Below, piece after piece: positions 1 through 11,052 of a DNA stretch of 64,000 nucleotides; the first letter of the stretch is position 1; every line of letters begins with the position of its first letter. The notes under the pieces were generated by a model, which ran no database searches, was not told the origin of the DNA, and worked only from the letters and a program-made list of their open reading frames with translations. The DNA is from Chondrosia reniformis (taxonomy: Eukaryota > Porifera > Demospongiae > Chondrillida > Chondrillidae). The DNA is taken from contig OX359198.1 of assembly GCA_947172415.1 (NCBI GenBank), positions 7,148,401-7,212,400 of the forward strand. Reading direction: 5' to 3'. The translations under genes and the position numbers were made by a program.

Positions 1-203
1 TATTGCGCAAATTTGCAAACTTTAAATTACTAAAACTAATCAGTTTTAAAAAGCAAAGCTAAATCTGCAAGCATTTATGAATACTAATACAGTGCTGTAG
101 TTCTAATTGTGCTTTAGTGGGTGATCTAATCTAATCTAATCTAATCGCCTCATCTCTTTTATATACATCTTTTTACATGCAGAAACTGACCTCTCCAGCA
201 AAA

Positions 204-3200
204 ATGGCGTCGTGTATTTGCTACCCGCGGCCGGGTGCTGGAAGGATATTGTATGCGAGGATTAGTAGTTCTGTGAGCTCGTGGAGGTTACTAATGAGGA
301 GCCTTTCAGACAAACAGGATTCTGAGGTTAGCGAGAGTATTCTGTTTTGAGGCGCCCGACGGAGCTGCTAGGTCATAATGTCTTTGTATCTTATGTACAT
401 ATCTTTCATATGCATTTCTATATACCAAGGTCTCTTTGTAGTGATAAGTATATTGAAAATAATTATAAATGTATCGCTTTGTTCGTTTTGTAATTCAATG
501 ACAACTGCACATGGCTGGCTTCCTCGTAGAGTGTTCTTCCTGGAAGAGGTTTGGTGCTTGGAGGGTATTCCAAGGAGGACGGTTCAGTGGAACTGACACC
601 AGTAGCTCAGAACTATGATTCCAGGGCTTGTGGTGGAAGCCTGACCAGTATGGTTAACAGGTTAGCTGGTGCACTGCTAACTGACCTCTTCTGGATCCAT
701 CACTCAGTTCCATGTATGAACATGTGAAGGGGAATAGAGTCAGTGGTACGCCTTATGAGGTCACTTGAAGAAGTAGTATTTCAATATGTCTGGGAATTCC
801 ACTATTACCACTAAACTAAGATTAACATTGAGAAAAATATGCATATTTTAATCAGACATACATAATTTTTCTAACATTACACATTTATCTCTAATCGTCT
901 CTGGTTGCATTCTCTGTCAAGATTTTGTCCAAAACTGAAAAAGGGTGATCATAGAGTGTTTTATGGTCTGGGGGACGAACACGTTGCCATAGCAATCGTG
1001 AATGTGGGCCCGAAGAAGCCAGATGCTCCACTAGAAGACCGTGATGAGTATCTGGAGTGTGTGCGAGCGGCTTCGGGAGGTACTTGGGTAGTCATGGTTA
1101 CCTGTATGTATTACGGCTGGTAATGTTTGGTTCTGTCTCCTGGTCATCCCCAGCTGGTGTGTTGGCTTTGGACAAGGTGGGAGTAAAGGACATTCAGGTG
1201 GAGGACTTTGGTCAGGCCACTGGTACGAATAGGATGAGTACTCGGCCATTTTGTTGTCCTCATGTGCTCATCTTCATCCACAGCTTCTGCAGAGGGTAGT
1301 GTGCTGTCCTCATTTCAGTTTGATAAACTTAAATCTGATCCCAGAGTTCCCATCACAATCAAACCATACAATGACAAGTAAGTATTGTAAGCAGACTGAT
1401 CATCACTGAGTATATATAGTGGGTATACTGAGGGTATACTGAGGGTATACTGAGGGTATACTGAGTATATACAGTGGGTATACTGAGGGTATACTGAGTA
1501 TATATAGTGGGTATACTGAGGGTATACTGAGAGATGAGGCATTTGTACAGTACAGTATATGTACATCCTGACTGGCCAGGACACGAGACGTATGTACGTG
1601 ATCCTGGGGGTGGGGCACTTGGCGTCTGTACGTGATCCTGGGGGTGGGGCACTTGGCGTCTGTACGTGATCCTGGGGGTGGGGCACTTGGCGTCTGTACG
1701 TGATCCTGGGGGTGGGGCACTTGGTGTCTGTACGTGATCCTGGGGGTGGGGCACTTGGCGTCTGTACGTGATCCTGGGGGTGGGGCACTTGGCGTCTGTA
1801 CGTGATCCTGGGGGTGGGGCATGGGGTGTATGTACAGAGATGGTTACTGTGTGTTTAGGAGTGAGGGATGGAACAAGGGTGTCACTCTGGCCAATGCACA
1901 AAACCTCTCAAGAACCCTCATGGAGACACCTTCTAATCTGATGACTCCTCGCATGTTTGCTGAAGCTGTCACTGCCCAGCTATCTGGACTATCAAACTTG
2001 AAGATATACCAGAGGTAGATCTGTTTACATAAAGTGGCCGTCTCAGTACCAATTGTAGAAATCTTTCAATAGATATGGCATTAAACATTCAAAATGCATT
2101 AAACCTGAACAAGTATATGCTGCCAATACGGGTAGTGGGGTCTATGGACAGGTATATGCTGCCAATACGGGTAGTGGGGTCTATGTCATATTATAGGAAT
2201 ATTCCTTCTATGAGAGTGACACATTTTTCTTGTTTGTGTGTGTGCGTTCACAGAGATAAGTTGTGGATTAAGAACCAGCAAATGGGTGCATTCCTCTCCG
2301 TTGCCAAAGGTTCCAGTGAAGAACCCATCTTCCTGGAGGCTCACTATCAGGGGACAGCCCCTGGGGAACCACCCTTGGTACTAGTTGGAAAAGGTATTAA
2401 CAGTCCCTCATGAGACCCGAATATCTGTCCCTATCCAATTTCCAATTTGGTTTCTCAATTCCAGGTGTGACCTTTGATTCAGGTGGTATTTCAATCAAAC
2501 CCTCTCCTGATATGGACAAAATGAGAGCAGACATGGGTGGGGCTGCCTGTGTAGTGTCTGCTCTGGTTGCTATAGCAACACTTGGCTTGCCAATCAATGT
2601 ATCAGTTGTAACACCTCTATGTGAGAATTTGCTCTCAGGAGAAGCTTATAAACCAGGAGATGTAGTGAAAGCCATGAATGGCAAAACTATTCAAGTAAGT
2701 ATTAAGTCTTTGTGAAGATACAGCCCTTATTTAGTCATTTAGTCATTCTTTATTACCTTATTTGGTCAATTTTATATTTCCATATTTAGTCATCTTATGC
2801 TTCAGTAATGTACGTACATATATACAATAAGCAAGACCTATGCATATGTGTGTGTGTACCTATCTAGTGCTATGTGTGTCCTTATGTATGCTTGTGTGTA
2901 GGTGGATAACACTGATGCGGAGGGACGTCTCCTTTTAGCTGACGCTCTCCACTACAGTCACACCTTCAGCCCACACACCATCATTGACCTGGCCACATTA
3001 ACGGGTGCCGTGGCTGTTGCCTTGGGAACGGGAGCAGCTGGAGTGTTCACTACTGATGACCAGCTGTGGAATGCATTACATCAGGTAGAGTGCAATCTTG
3101 TGCAGACGGGTAGTGTACACAAGTTGTGGTTATGTCATCCTGCTGTACAGGCATTAGGTAATGTGGGTGGTTAGCAATTTTACATGTAAAATGTGTGCCA

Positions 3201-3812
3201 TATATGTAACTAATAGGTACTCCTGGACCAAATCTTGGTCTGATCTATCTCATTCTCTTGTCATTCACAGTCAGGTCAGTTGTCGGGAGATAGATTGTGG
3301 CGGATGCCACTTTTTAAAGTATACTCAAAACAGATGAAGTCCAATATTGCTGACCTCAATAACATTGGCACTCCGTGGAGGTAAGCTTATTCTGTTTAGG
3401 ACCCTGAGGTGATCCCTGTAATTATGCTGAGCATGTTATACTATCCCCACCCCTCCCACAGATATGCAGGTGCTTGTACAGCAGCAGCCTTCCTCAGCGA
3501 GTTCGTGACAAGTAAAAAATGGGCACATATTGATATTGCTGGTGTCATGGAAACACAAGGGGAAATTCCCTACCTTCCTAAAGGCATGGCTGGTAAGTAC
3601 CTTCTATTTTACGACTTTTAATTTCATATAGCAACTGAGTCATACAATAAATTGTTTGTATTTGTTAATTATTATTTATAGTAAGTCATATCACTTAATG
3701 ATTCACTGTGTTATGAGTTAAATGCAGTTCATGTTACATGTATGTAGGGAGACCAACACGGACACTAATAGAATACTGCTGTTCACTGGCGTCATCGCAA
3801 AAGAAATTGTAA
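204..3812 (+). CDS. LAP3: Leucine aminopeptidase, peptidase family M17 (LAP3-like), complete, 12 exons
   Basis: Exons 204-326, 530-660, 922-1079, 1154-1222, 1293-1377, 1859-2014, 2254-2393, 2465-2694, 2902-3084, 3271-3380, 3462-3592 and 3748-3812 join in phase to 526 residues, close to the ~520 usual for animal LAP. All M17 metal and catalytic residues are visible: [10 protein letters not shown] and [14 protein letters not shown] (Lys, Asp, Lys, Asp; exon 8) and [14 protein letters not shown] (Asp, Glu, Arg; exon 9). [14 protein letters not shown] in exon 6 is also typical. The enzyme is a two-metal, normally hexameric exopeptidase that releases N-terminal residues, Leu by preference. The first ~35 residues are rich in Arg and Ser and lack acidic residues, so a mitochondrial presequence is possible (inference). 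The exon 1 start is the first ATG with a phase-compatible donor. Intron 5 is swollen by minisatellites. The family assignment is secure; exons 1 and 2 are the least certain part. Confidence 0.96.
1408..1821. repeat. Two minisatellites in LAP intron 5
   Basis: 1408-1531 holds short direct repeats built on GGGTATACTGA. 1593-1821 holds seven near-perfect copies of a 34-base GC-rich unit containing TACGTGATCCTGGGGGTGGG. Open frames run through the second block on the complementary strand only because the repeat lacks stops. The block lies between a good donor at 1378 and a good acceptor ending at 1858. Confidence 0.95.
2110..2186. repeat. Two-copy direct repeat in LAP intron 6
   Basis: A segment of about 36 bases containing TATATGCTGCCAATACGGGT occurs twice in tandem, within the intron between exons 6 and 7. 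Confidence 0.9.
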
Positions 3813-4633
3813 ACTTTGTTTTTCTAACTTCATTTATTTGCTAATGTACACTGATTTTGTTATATATTGTGTGTCCAGGACAGGGAAGGGTCAATTTGAT
3901 CATTTTGAGGTTTTATGCATTGCAGAATGACTACCCACTTGACAAGTTTAGTTTCAAACCAAATAATTGCATTAGATTGGGCCAAATATTGTGACTATTG
4001 GCCTCCATACAATTGAAAGAGATTTGTTGTTATAGTAACATCCCTAAATAATAATAATAATGTAAATGACTTACTGTAATAACCTTTTCCCAAACCGTGA
4101 CCCATTTGTACATAATATGTTTGTATATAGAGTGTAACAAATAACTAATGATGTAATTTGCCATATTGTTAATAACACTTTTGTACTTAAGCTCTTTCTT
4201 ATACAATTTTACTAAATGTTTATTGTAACAATGCATGCATATTGATATATGTAATTGCCAAAAAATGCATGCATTCACTGTACTATATAAAAGAATAATA
4301 GCAATGACTTAAGTGAAAGTATTGTTAATTCAAGATGTAAAATGTTAATAGGAAAGTCAATGTACGCAATATGTACATATATAGTATTAGTGAATGAATA
4401 CCTTTCAATTTAGAAGCGTATGTGTAAACTAAAAAGGGAAAGGTAAGAACACTTATATTAAGCACTGTCACTCCATGGCACCATCAAAAAGGGATAGTTC
4501 TAAATTTATATAATGATGTCATGCTTAATCGCTTTCCTCAGAAAGTGATGTCATAATTGTCTAGTCCTATACCTACATATGTAGAAAAGGTAAATTTATC
4601 ACATGTTATGTTGGTGAGGTGGATGGTGTATGG
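3813..4633. other. Intergenic, no gene seen
   Basis: AT-rich 3' flank of LAP and upstream region of the first cysteine-rich gene. The short open frames here, such as 4030-4278 on the complementary strand, have low-complexity composition and no splice or family support. A short ATA-type microsatellite sits near 4047-4060. Confidence 0.7.
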
Positions 4634-4641
4634 TATATAAA
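4634..4641 (+). promoter_or_regulatory. TATA-like element of first cysteine-rich gene
   Basis: TATATAAA lies 70-77 bases upstream of the start codon at 4711. The 41 bases just before the ATG are nearly identical to those before the second gene copy, which has its own TATA-like box, so the core promoter and leader were duplicated with the gene. Confidence 0.55.
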
Positions 4642-4710
4642 TGAAGGTTGCAGCTAGTTGTATCAGAAGTATAGAAGATCCTTATAAACCTCAGAATAAA
4701 AGAGACTGAG

Positions 4711-5943
4711 ATGAAGTTGATAATCAATGTGGTCACTGCTTGGCTGATTTGTGCTTCAGTTAGTGGACAGACAATCACAACCTCTCCTCCTTCCACCACA
4801 GACACTCAACCACCTGCTACTTCAAATGCCGCTACTTCAACCTCCGTCTGCCCTACCAGTGGACCATTGCCAGTACATATATAAGCATAAAGAGTATACA
4901 ATATGTATATGTATATTTAATTGTGTGCTTTTTTTTTCCAGAATTTCCCTGAGATTTTATCTAATCAATGTATTAGAAAGTCAGAAAAGTTTACTAATTA
5001 TTTAACCTGTTCAGGTGGGTTTAATATAACTCAGGAGATATTGTCTCCCTTAGTGGAGGATATTTCCAGAAATGCAATTAAAGTGTTCTCAGCATTGCAT
5101 TTAAGAATATGTAAGAAAGTCTGGTGCTTCAGAAGATTCGCAAATACTTATAAAGCTTGTCTGAATGATATATCACCATCAAATTCTCACCAGGTGAGTT
5201 GTCAGAAAATGGCTATATGTAAATACTTGCAATCTAGGTAGTCAACCTTTTCATAGAGAACATGTTGTGAATGTATTCAATCCAAGTATACTCTATATGC
5301 TTTACCTACTGTAGTTGCTTTCTGGTGCATTAAACTTCACTAGAGTATTCTCTTGTTCAAAGTATGGAAGGGGTAGAGATGACTTTTGTGCTGTTAGATT
5401 TCCTGAACTATTCTACCCTTCACCTGGATATGTATGTCAGAGCGTTACATGTGATTCAACTACATGTGTGATCATTACATGAGCACAATACACTATATAC
5501 AGTGTCTCTGATACAACATGCATAGATCCTCAAAGAACTAGCTTGCGCACAAGAAGAAAATTGTACTTGTGAATGTCGTGGAGTGAGTTTAAGCTTTCAT
5601 ATCAGATATAAAATAGTTTAAAATGTACAACTGTCATTAAATTGATGCAGAAAGTTCTGGAATATCTTATTAAATATGGCTGCTGCATGAACTATCTGGT
5701 GGAGGTTCTGTAAGTGTGAAGGCACCAACAGATTATGTAAACTCAACTCTGACATGGTAACTAATTGTTGTGTTTAGTCACGTGTATGCTGGCCCAGACT
5801 TTACAATCTATGAAAAGTGCAACATTAAGAAACCGAAAGACTGTCCCGTGGTTACCCCTTATGTGAGTGACCTTGTTAATTCTCATACATAAGTATATTA
5901 ATAGTCTTGTTTCCTCCTGTAGCCCCTTGATTATCTTTTCTAA
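4711..5943 (+). CDS. Secreted cysteine-rich protein, unrecognised family, copy 1 (7 exons)
   Basis: Exons 4711-4872, 4942-5193, 5315-5431, 5526-5582, 5651-5709, 5778-5862 and 5923-5943 join in phase to 250 residues. The N-terminus (MKLIINVVTAWLICASVSGQ) looks like a signal peptide. A Thr/Ser/Pro-rich stretch of ~35 residues, a likely O-glycosylated stalk, follows. Exon 2 is the conserved core with KSEKFTNYLTCSGGFN and RICKKVWCFRRFAN. Later exons add CSKYGRGRDDFCAVRFPELF, CTCECRG, a CC pair and a final two-cysteine segment. No known domain is recognised. The even cysteine spacing suggests a disulphide-bonded extracellular protein (inference). The next gene is a close paralogue in the same exon plan. 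The last seven-codon exon rests on matching donor and acceptor sites in both copies; without it the frame would end slightly further on. Confidence 0.82.
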
Positions 5944-6263
5944 GTCAGCTTGTTCAGATCATAGATGAACTGCTACCGTCTACTGTAAGGAAATTTATGA
6001 AATGAAAACAAACTCTTTAAGCATGAACAATAGCACATATACATTTACATAAAATATATATGTACGTATACATATTAAATACGTATATACAGATAATATA
6101 GCATTGTGCTCCTCAGGAGACATGATTGGGTGCATGATTGGGTGCATGAGGTAAAATTAGTCAAATGATGATGAAGGCTGATATGTGAGGCAATCATTAT
6201 TGGGTTCAAAGGTTAGGTTATGGTACATCCTAGGTTAATTGGTTTATCACTGCATGCATGATG
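5944..6263. other. Short intergenic spacer between the paralogues
   Basis: About 320 AT-rich bases with a small direct repeat (ATGATTGGGTGC, twice near 6122-6147). No coding signal was seen. It is expected to contain the end of the first gene and upstream control sites of the second. Confidence 0.6.
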
Positions 6264-6270
6264 TATAAAA
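6264..6270 (+). promoter_or_regulatory. TATA-like element of second cysteine-rich gene
   Basis: TATAAAA lies 89-95 bases upstream of the ATG at 6359. From about 6320 to the start codon the sequence matches the leader of the first copy almost base for base, while further upstream it diverges. Confidence 0.55.
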
Positions 6271-6358
6271 GACAAACAGTTTGACTAAAACTAAGGTGAT
6301 CAGGTGACACTCTTGGAGTAGAAGATCCTTATAAACCTCAGAATAAAAGAGACTGAAG

Positions 6359-7806
6359 ATGAAGTTGATAATCAATGTGGTCACTGCTTGGTTGATTTGT
6401 GCTTCAGTTAACGGACAGACAATCACAACCTCTCCTCCCTCCACCTCAGACACTCAACCAGTTTCAACTGGTCCTACTACTTCGCACTCCACTGGAAAAC
6501 CTAGTAGTGGTAGTGAAACAATTGTATGTGTAACTATGATATGCATATGCTCACGTTAATGCAGGTATTTATACTCTTTTCCAGATATTACCTAAAATTT
6601 TATCTGATAAATGTCTTAAAAAGTCTGAAAAGTTTGCTAATTATCTGACCTGTTCCGGTGGATTTAACCTAACTCGTGAGATATATTCTCATTTTGTGGA
6701 AGATATTACCAGAAATCCCAATGCAATAGCCTCAGCTATATTTCTGAGAATATGTAAGAAGGTCTGGTGTTTTAGGAGATTTGCAAACGTCTATGGTACA
6801 TGCATGAGGGACCTATTTGCTTTCAATGGTAGCAGTGCAGAAGTTTCTGATGCAGTGAGCAAAGCTTTCAAATAGGAGAATACTATTAGCTACAATTGCT
6901 GAAATGCTATAGTCTATATGATCTATATTGATAGCTAGAAAAATCAACTCATGCATGTATTTTACTTGTAAACTTAGTACATACTCAGTTACACATTAGT
7001 TATTACTTTATATGTTGTAGAGGCTTGCTGAAGTATTAAACTTCACTAGAGAATTCTCTTGTTCAAAGTATGGAAGTGGCAGAGATGACTTTTGTGCTGT
7101 TAGATTTCCTGAACTGCTCTACCCTTCACCTGGATATGTATGTCAGAGCGTTACATGTGACTCAACTACATGTGTGATCATTGCATGAGCACAATACACT
7201 ATATACAGTGTCTCTGATACAACATGCATAGATCCTCAAAGAACTAGCATGTGCACAAGAAGAAAATTGTACTTGTGAATGTCGTGGAGTGAGTTTAAGC
7301 TTTCTTTCATATCAGATATAAAATTTATGTATGTCATTAAATTTATGCAGAAAGTTCTGGAATATCTTATCAAATATGGCTGCTGCATGAACTATCTGGT
7401 GGAGGTTCTGTAAGTGTGAAGGCACCAACAGATTATGTAAATAATTTCTTCGTATTCCAAGATTGGGACCTTGAAGAGCATTTGCAGATGGTTCCAGTGA
7501 AGAAGATCCACAGGATTGAAATGTTTGATCATGAACTCAAGAAGAAGAACCAACTGCATCTCCAAATGCTCTTCAAGCTTAGGGTCCCATCCTTATCAAG
7601 GTTACTCAATTCTGACATGGTAACTAATTGTTGTGTTTAGTCACGTGTATGCTGGCCCAGACTTTACAATCTATGAAAAGTGCAACATTAAGAAACCGAA
7701 AGACTGTCCTGTGGTTGTCCCCTACGTGAGTGACCTTTAACCTTTACCTTTTATTTGACATGCATTACATTATGGCTGACCACCCTCTCTTTTGTAGCCA
7801 ATTTGA
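6359..7806 (+). CDS. Secreted cysteine-rich protein, unrecognised family, copy 2 (7 exons)
   Basis: Exons 6359-6523, 6585-6854, 7021-7137, 7232-7288, 7351-7409, 7641-7725 and 7798-7806 give 253 residues in the same exon plan as the gene upstream. The signal peptide, exons 3-6 and many intron bases are nearly identical between copies. The Thr/Ser stalk and the second half of exon 2 have diverged (for example FAFNGSSAEVSDA replaces the shorter end of copy 1), so the conserved cysteines appear more constrained than the stalk. The exon 2 donor (GCA then GTGAGC) is chosen because the frame otherwise reaches a stop 18 bases on. Intron 5 carries a 163-base insertion absent from copy 1. Function is unknown; secretion is inferred from the leader. 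Confidence 0.82.
7441..7603. mobile_element. Hairpin-type insertion in intron 5 of copy 2
   Basis: Copy 1 joins GATTATGTAA directly to ACTCAACTCTGACATGG. Copy 2 has 163 extra bases at that point. The insert has imperfect inverted ends: 7461-7490 contains TTGAAGAGCATTTGCAGATG, and its near reverse complement lies in 7552-7592, with ~60 bases between. This resembles a small non-autonomous (MITE-like) element. No clear target-site duplication was found. Confidence 0.65.
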
Positions 7807-8295
7807 TACCTACTCAACTTGTTTAGTGGATTAGAATCAATGAATGCTAAACATTTCACAACTTACAAAAGTTCAATTAACCTATTTAGTGTATACACGT
7901 ATACATTTTAGAGTAATTATTATTATAGTCAAAGTCTTCCATATTTCGATTCCAATAGTTAGCTATGCTAAACATCCAAAGTGTAGATTGCAAAGTTGCA
8001 AATCCTCACATATACCAACTAATTACTGAGCACTAATTAGATCAGTCTGAATCCATAATGTATCTCAGAGTCTAGTGGCTTCAGGTTGACTCAATTAGTA
8101 ACTCAATTGCGGTTCTCTTACCTCACCAGCAACCATGTACACATGCATAGTATATAGGTACACTGACACTGTATATAAAACAAGATTCCTTGCATGGGTG
8201 TCCATGATAATATCGATATATAGCTCCAACATACTGATATATCGATATATTTAATTGGATGGATTAGACGGGGATTTCCCTTTTACTTACATTCG
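7807..8295. other. Intergenic, no gene seen
   Basis: AT-rich spacer before the UPF0488-like gene. A short repeated motif (ATATCGATATAT and variants) lies near 8212-8250. The 61-codon open frame at 7844 has no family or splice support. Confidence 0.6.
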
Positions 8296-8969
8296 ATGCC
8301 GAAGGGAAGGAAATCAACTAAAGTTGTTCAGAAGAATGAAACTTTGGGTACAGACAGAAAGGAGGCAGTCTCTTCTGATAAAACCCAAGAATCAGGACAA
8401 AGTACATTAGCTACCTCACAAGTTATCTAGTAGTTACCAGACTTATCTTTCTATCTGCTTTGCCCGTAGCGCCATCAAATTTCGAGGAGGAGCTGTCATG
8501 GTGTATCGTCCAACTGGAGCTTGGACTTCAGAAGAAAGGCGCTACAAGGGAGCAGAAGGAACACAATCTTCAGATCATCAAGAAGCTGGAGAGTACCAAG
8601 GCACCGCTTGCAAAGAAGAGACAGGTAATGAGAAACACTTTCGGTGACTATAGGAGCCAGATGAAGGTCAACCCTCTTCCGAAGGCGAATCCTCCACGAC
8701 TTCTCGAGAGCACCAAACAAACTACTTCTGAATTGCCTGGAAAATATTACAAGACTTCAAAGTTAGCAAAATTTATACGTAACAAATTTATGTACTTATT
8801 CATATCTCTGTCGTTAACTAAGTATAAACTATTAATAAACTGTAGGTCAGGTGTCTCTGAGGAGGACCCAACTCGACAAGGGAAGAAGACTGTATCAACT
8901 GAACCACCTAAAGATTCGAACTCTAAAATTCAATTTAAATTTGATTTTGAAATCCAAAATCCAAGTTAA
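8296..8969 (+). CDS. UPF0488 (C8orf33-like) protein, 3 exons
   Basis: Exons 8296-8401, 8470-8761 and 8846-8969 join in phase to 173 residues. The start MPKGRKSTKVVQKN is strongly basic. The core in exon 2 has FEEELSWCIVQLELGLQ, then a KQ-rich helix, then LAKKRQVMRNTFGDYRSQMK. This matches my memory of the vertebrate C8orf33/UPF0488 pattern (an E-L-x-W-C-x-x-Q-L-E-L-G-L motif followed by K-R-Q-x-M-x-x-x-F-G-D-Y-R). The tail ends FKFDFEIQNPS. Function of the family is not established. The donor after AAA at 8401 is weak but is the choice that keeps phase. The gene is convergent with the M13 peptidase gene, 259 bases away. Confidence 0.82.
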
Positions 8970-9228
8970 TTGCTTTGGTAATGAACGTCATTTTTACCTT
9001 ATTTGCCATCTATTATTTTGACCATTACCATGCACTAGAGAATTGCTCCAGTGAATGGCATACAGCTGTACTCTCCACCAACCAACTTCAGCTAAGCTCT
9101 GTACACACAGCAACTACTATTGTCTTATAGTGTTCATGTAATTAAACATTACAATTACAAACTCTATAATGTCCAGCTTCACAGTTTGCCTAGAAAAGAA
9201 CATTTGATCAATTGAACAGTAAAACTGT

Positions 9229-10998
9229 CTACCACAGTTCACACTTCTGTGTTGGGTCGTACGTGTCTCCTGCTTTGCATTTGAAGGCTTCAGAAAACTC
9301 CACAGAATTTGACAGAGATCCTAGGATCCTTCAAACAGAGGATATACCCACGCGTCACACACAGACAAATATTATAATATAAAGGTTTACCTAATGGGGC
9401 CTGGGCTGTGGGGATCCGTCCGTGTACTAGTTTTAAGGTAGGACTTTGTGAACTTGGAGCACCACAACTAGAAAATACAACACACGCAAGCATAACTGAC
9501 TGGCATGGAGAGGGGATATTTCCCTATACATGACTTGAGTTCCCCTAGAGTTCATTTGAAACATGTTCAATAGGTATTTCCCCCAAATGTCCCCTGCAAA
9601 GTACAACTGACACATTGAAGTAACATGCATCATCTAAAGAGGTTCCTTTTCAACTTAACACTTGAGGATAGCCTTGCTGAGTGAGGATCCCATATATACA
9701 ACTTTATATATAAGTGACGAGAGATACGTAGGTATTCAGTTCTCACTTGTCCAAAGGCAATGAAAAACATTTGATCGTGAGTGTACTTGTCTGCAAAGTA
9801 GGGCAAATCATAATTGTTTCCTTTGCTCTTAGAGTCCAGATAGGCCTACAGTAAGCATTACAACACAAGTAACCACACACATTACAACATTATTGTGGAA
9901 GTACTTTACTCATTATATCGGGTACCTGGTAACTGGTGTGAATGCCTCCATTATCGGCAATATTCTCACCCAAGGTCAGTTGACCATTAATCTGTCAAAC
10001 ACATAACAAAGATCAAGATAACTGAGAGATCCATTCAGTCAACTAACTGACATATACTTTGCTTACAGCCACACCCATCAGACTATACTTACCTGGACAC
10101 CCATCAGACTATATTTGCTATATTGCTGCACATAACATTTAGTTCTGTTGTCAAAGGCTTCCTGTGATGCATTGGTCCACCATTTTCTGTAGTTGCCATG
10201 GAGATCATACTTCTGCCCTGTAGAATATTAAATAAAGTTCCAAATATGCCTCCTATACTGAAAGATAATAAATGTACTACTCATACCGGTATTATCAAAT
10301 CCATGAGTCAGTTCATGGCCTGCTACCACGCCAAAGGATCCCAAGAGGAAATAGCTATTGATATAAAGTTGGATTACCATTAAAGGATCACATGACCATC
10401 ACATGACCATCACATGACCATCATATGACCATCATATGACTGTATGGATGAACCTACTCTGGCCACTGTGGATGGAACACTGGAGGATGAAGGATTCCTT
10501 CCAGAAACACTAGAGAAGAAAACGAAACATTTTCAGAAACTGCTACAGAGTCTCTTGTTCACTAACCAAATTGGTTGAATGAGGGATCGTAGTAGGCATT
10601 GACAACAGTCGGAGGTAAGTCCCACCTGCAGCAGAATATGAGGAGAGGTGTGACATGTAACTACAGCTAAAAGGCTTGTGGTACTACTGACTGGCTCTTG
10701 TCAGTTGGAGCAAAGAAATGCACCAGACTGTTATTCAGTTGCAGCTTCCCAACCGCTAGAATATTGTTGAAGTACTCTGCTTCAGTAAAATTCAACTACA
10801 AACAATTCATAAACAATTTACATGAGAAATACACAATAAATTAAAGTGATAAATTAACCACAATTAACTACTGTCAAACACCGAGAAGACCAAAAGAGGC
10901 TGGAAACTGGCCACCAGTGCTCTGCCATTGAGCTATAATTACCACAGCAATATGCCATTTATGTCTCTCTAATGTTCAGTACAACTAAGTCCAACACC

Positions 10999-11052
<54 letters not shown>

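Noticed and set aside
1315..1901. Long open frames on the complementary strand across the LAP intron minisatellite
   Set aside because: They translate a 34-base tandem repeat in several frames at once and lie inside an intron between two well-supported LAP exons.
7416..7640. Coding continuation of copy 2 exon 5 through intron 5
   Set aside because: The paralogue uses the same donor and acceptor around a short intron, and splicing keeps phase with the conserved exon 6. Retained only as an intron-retention possibility.
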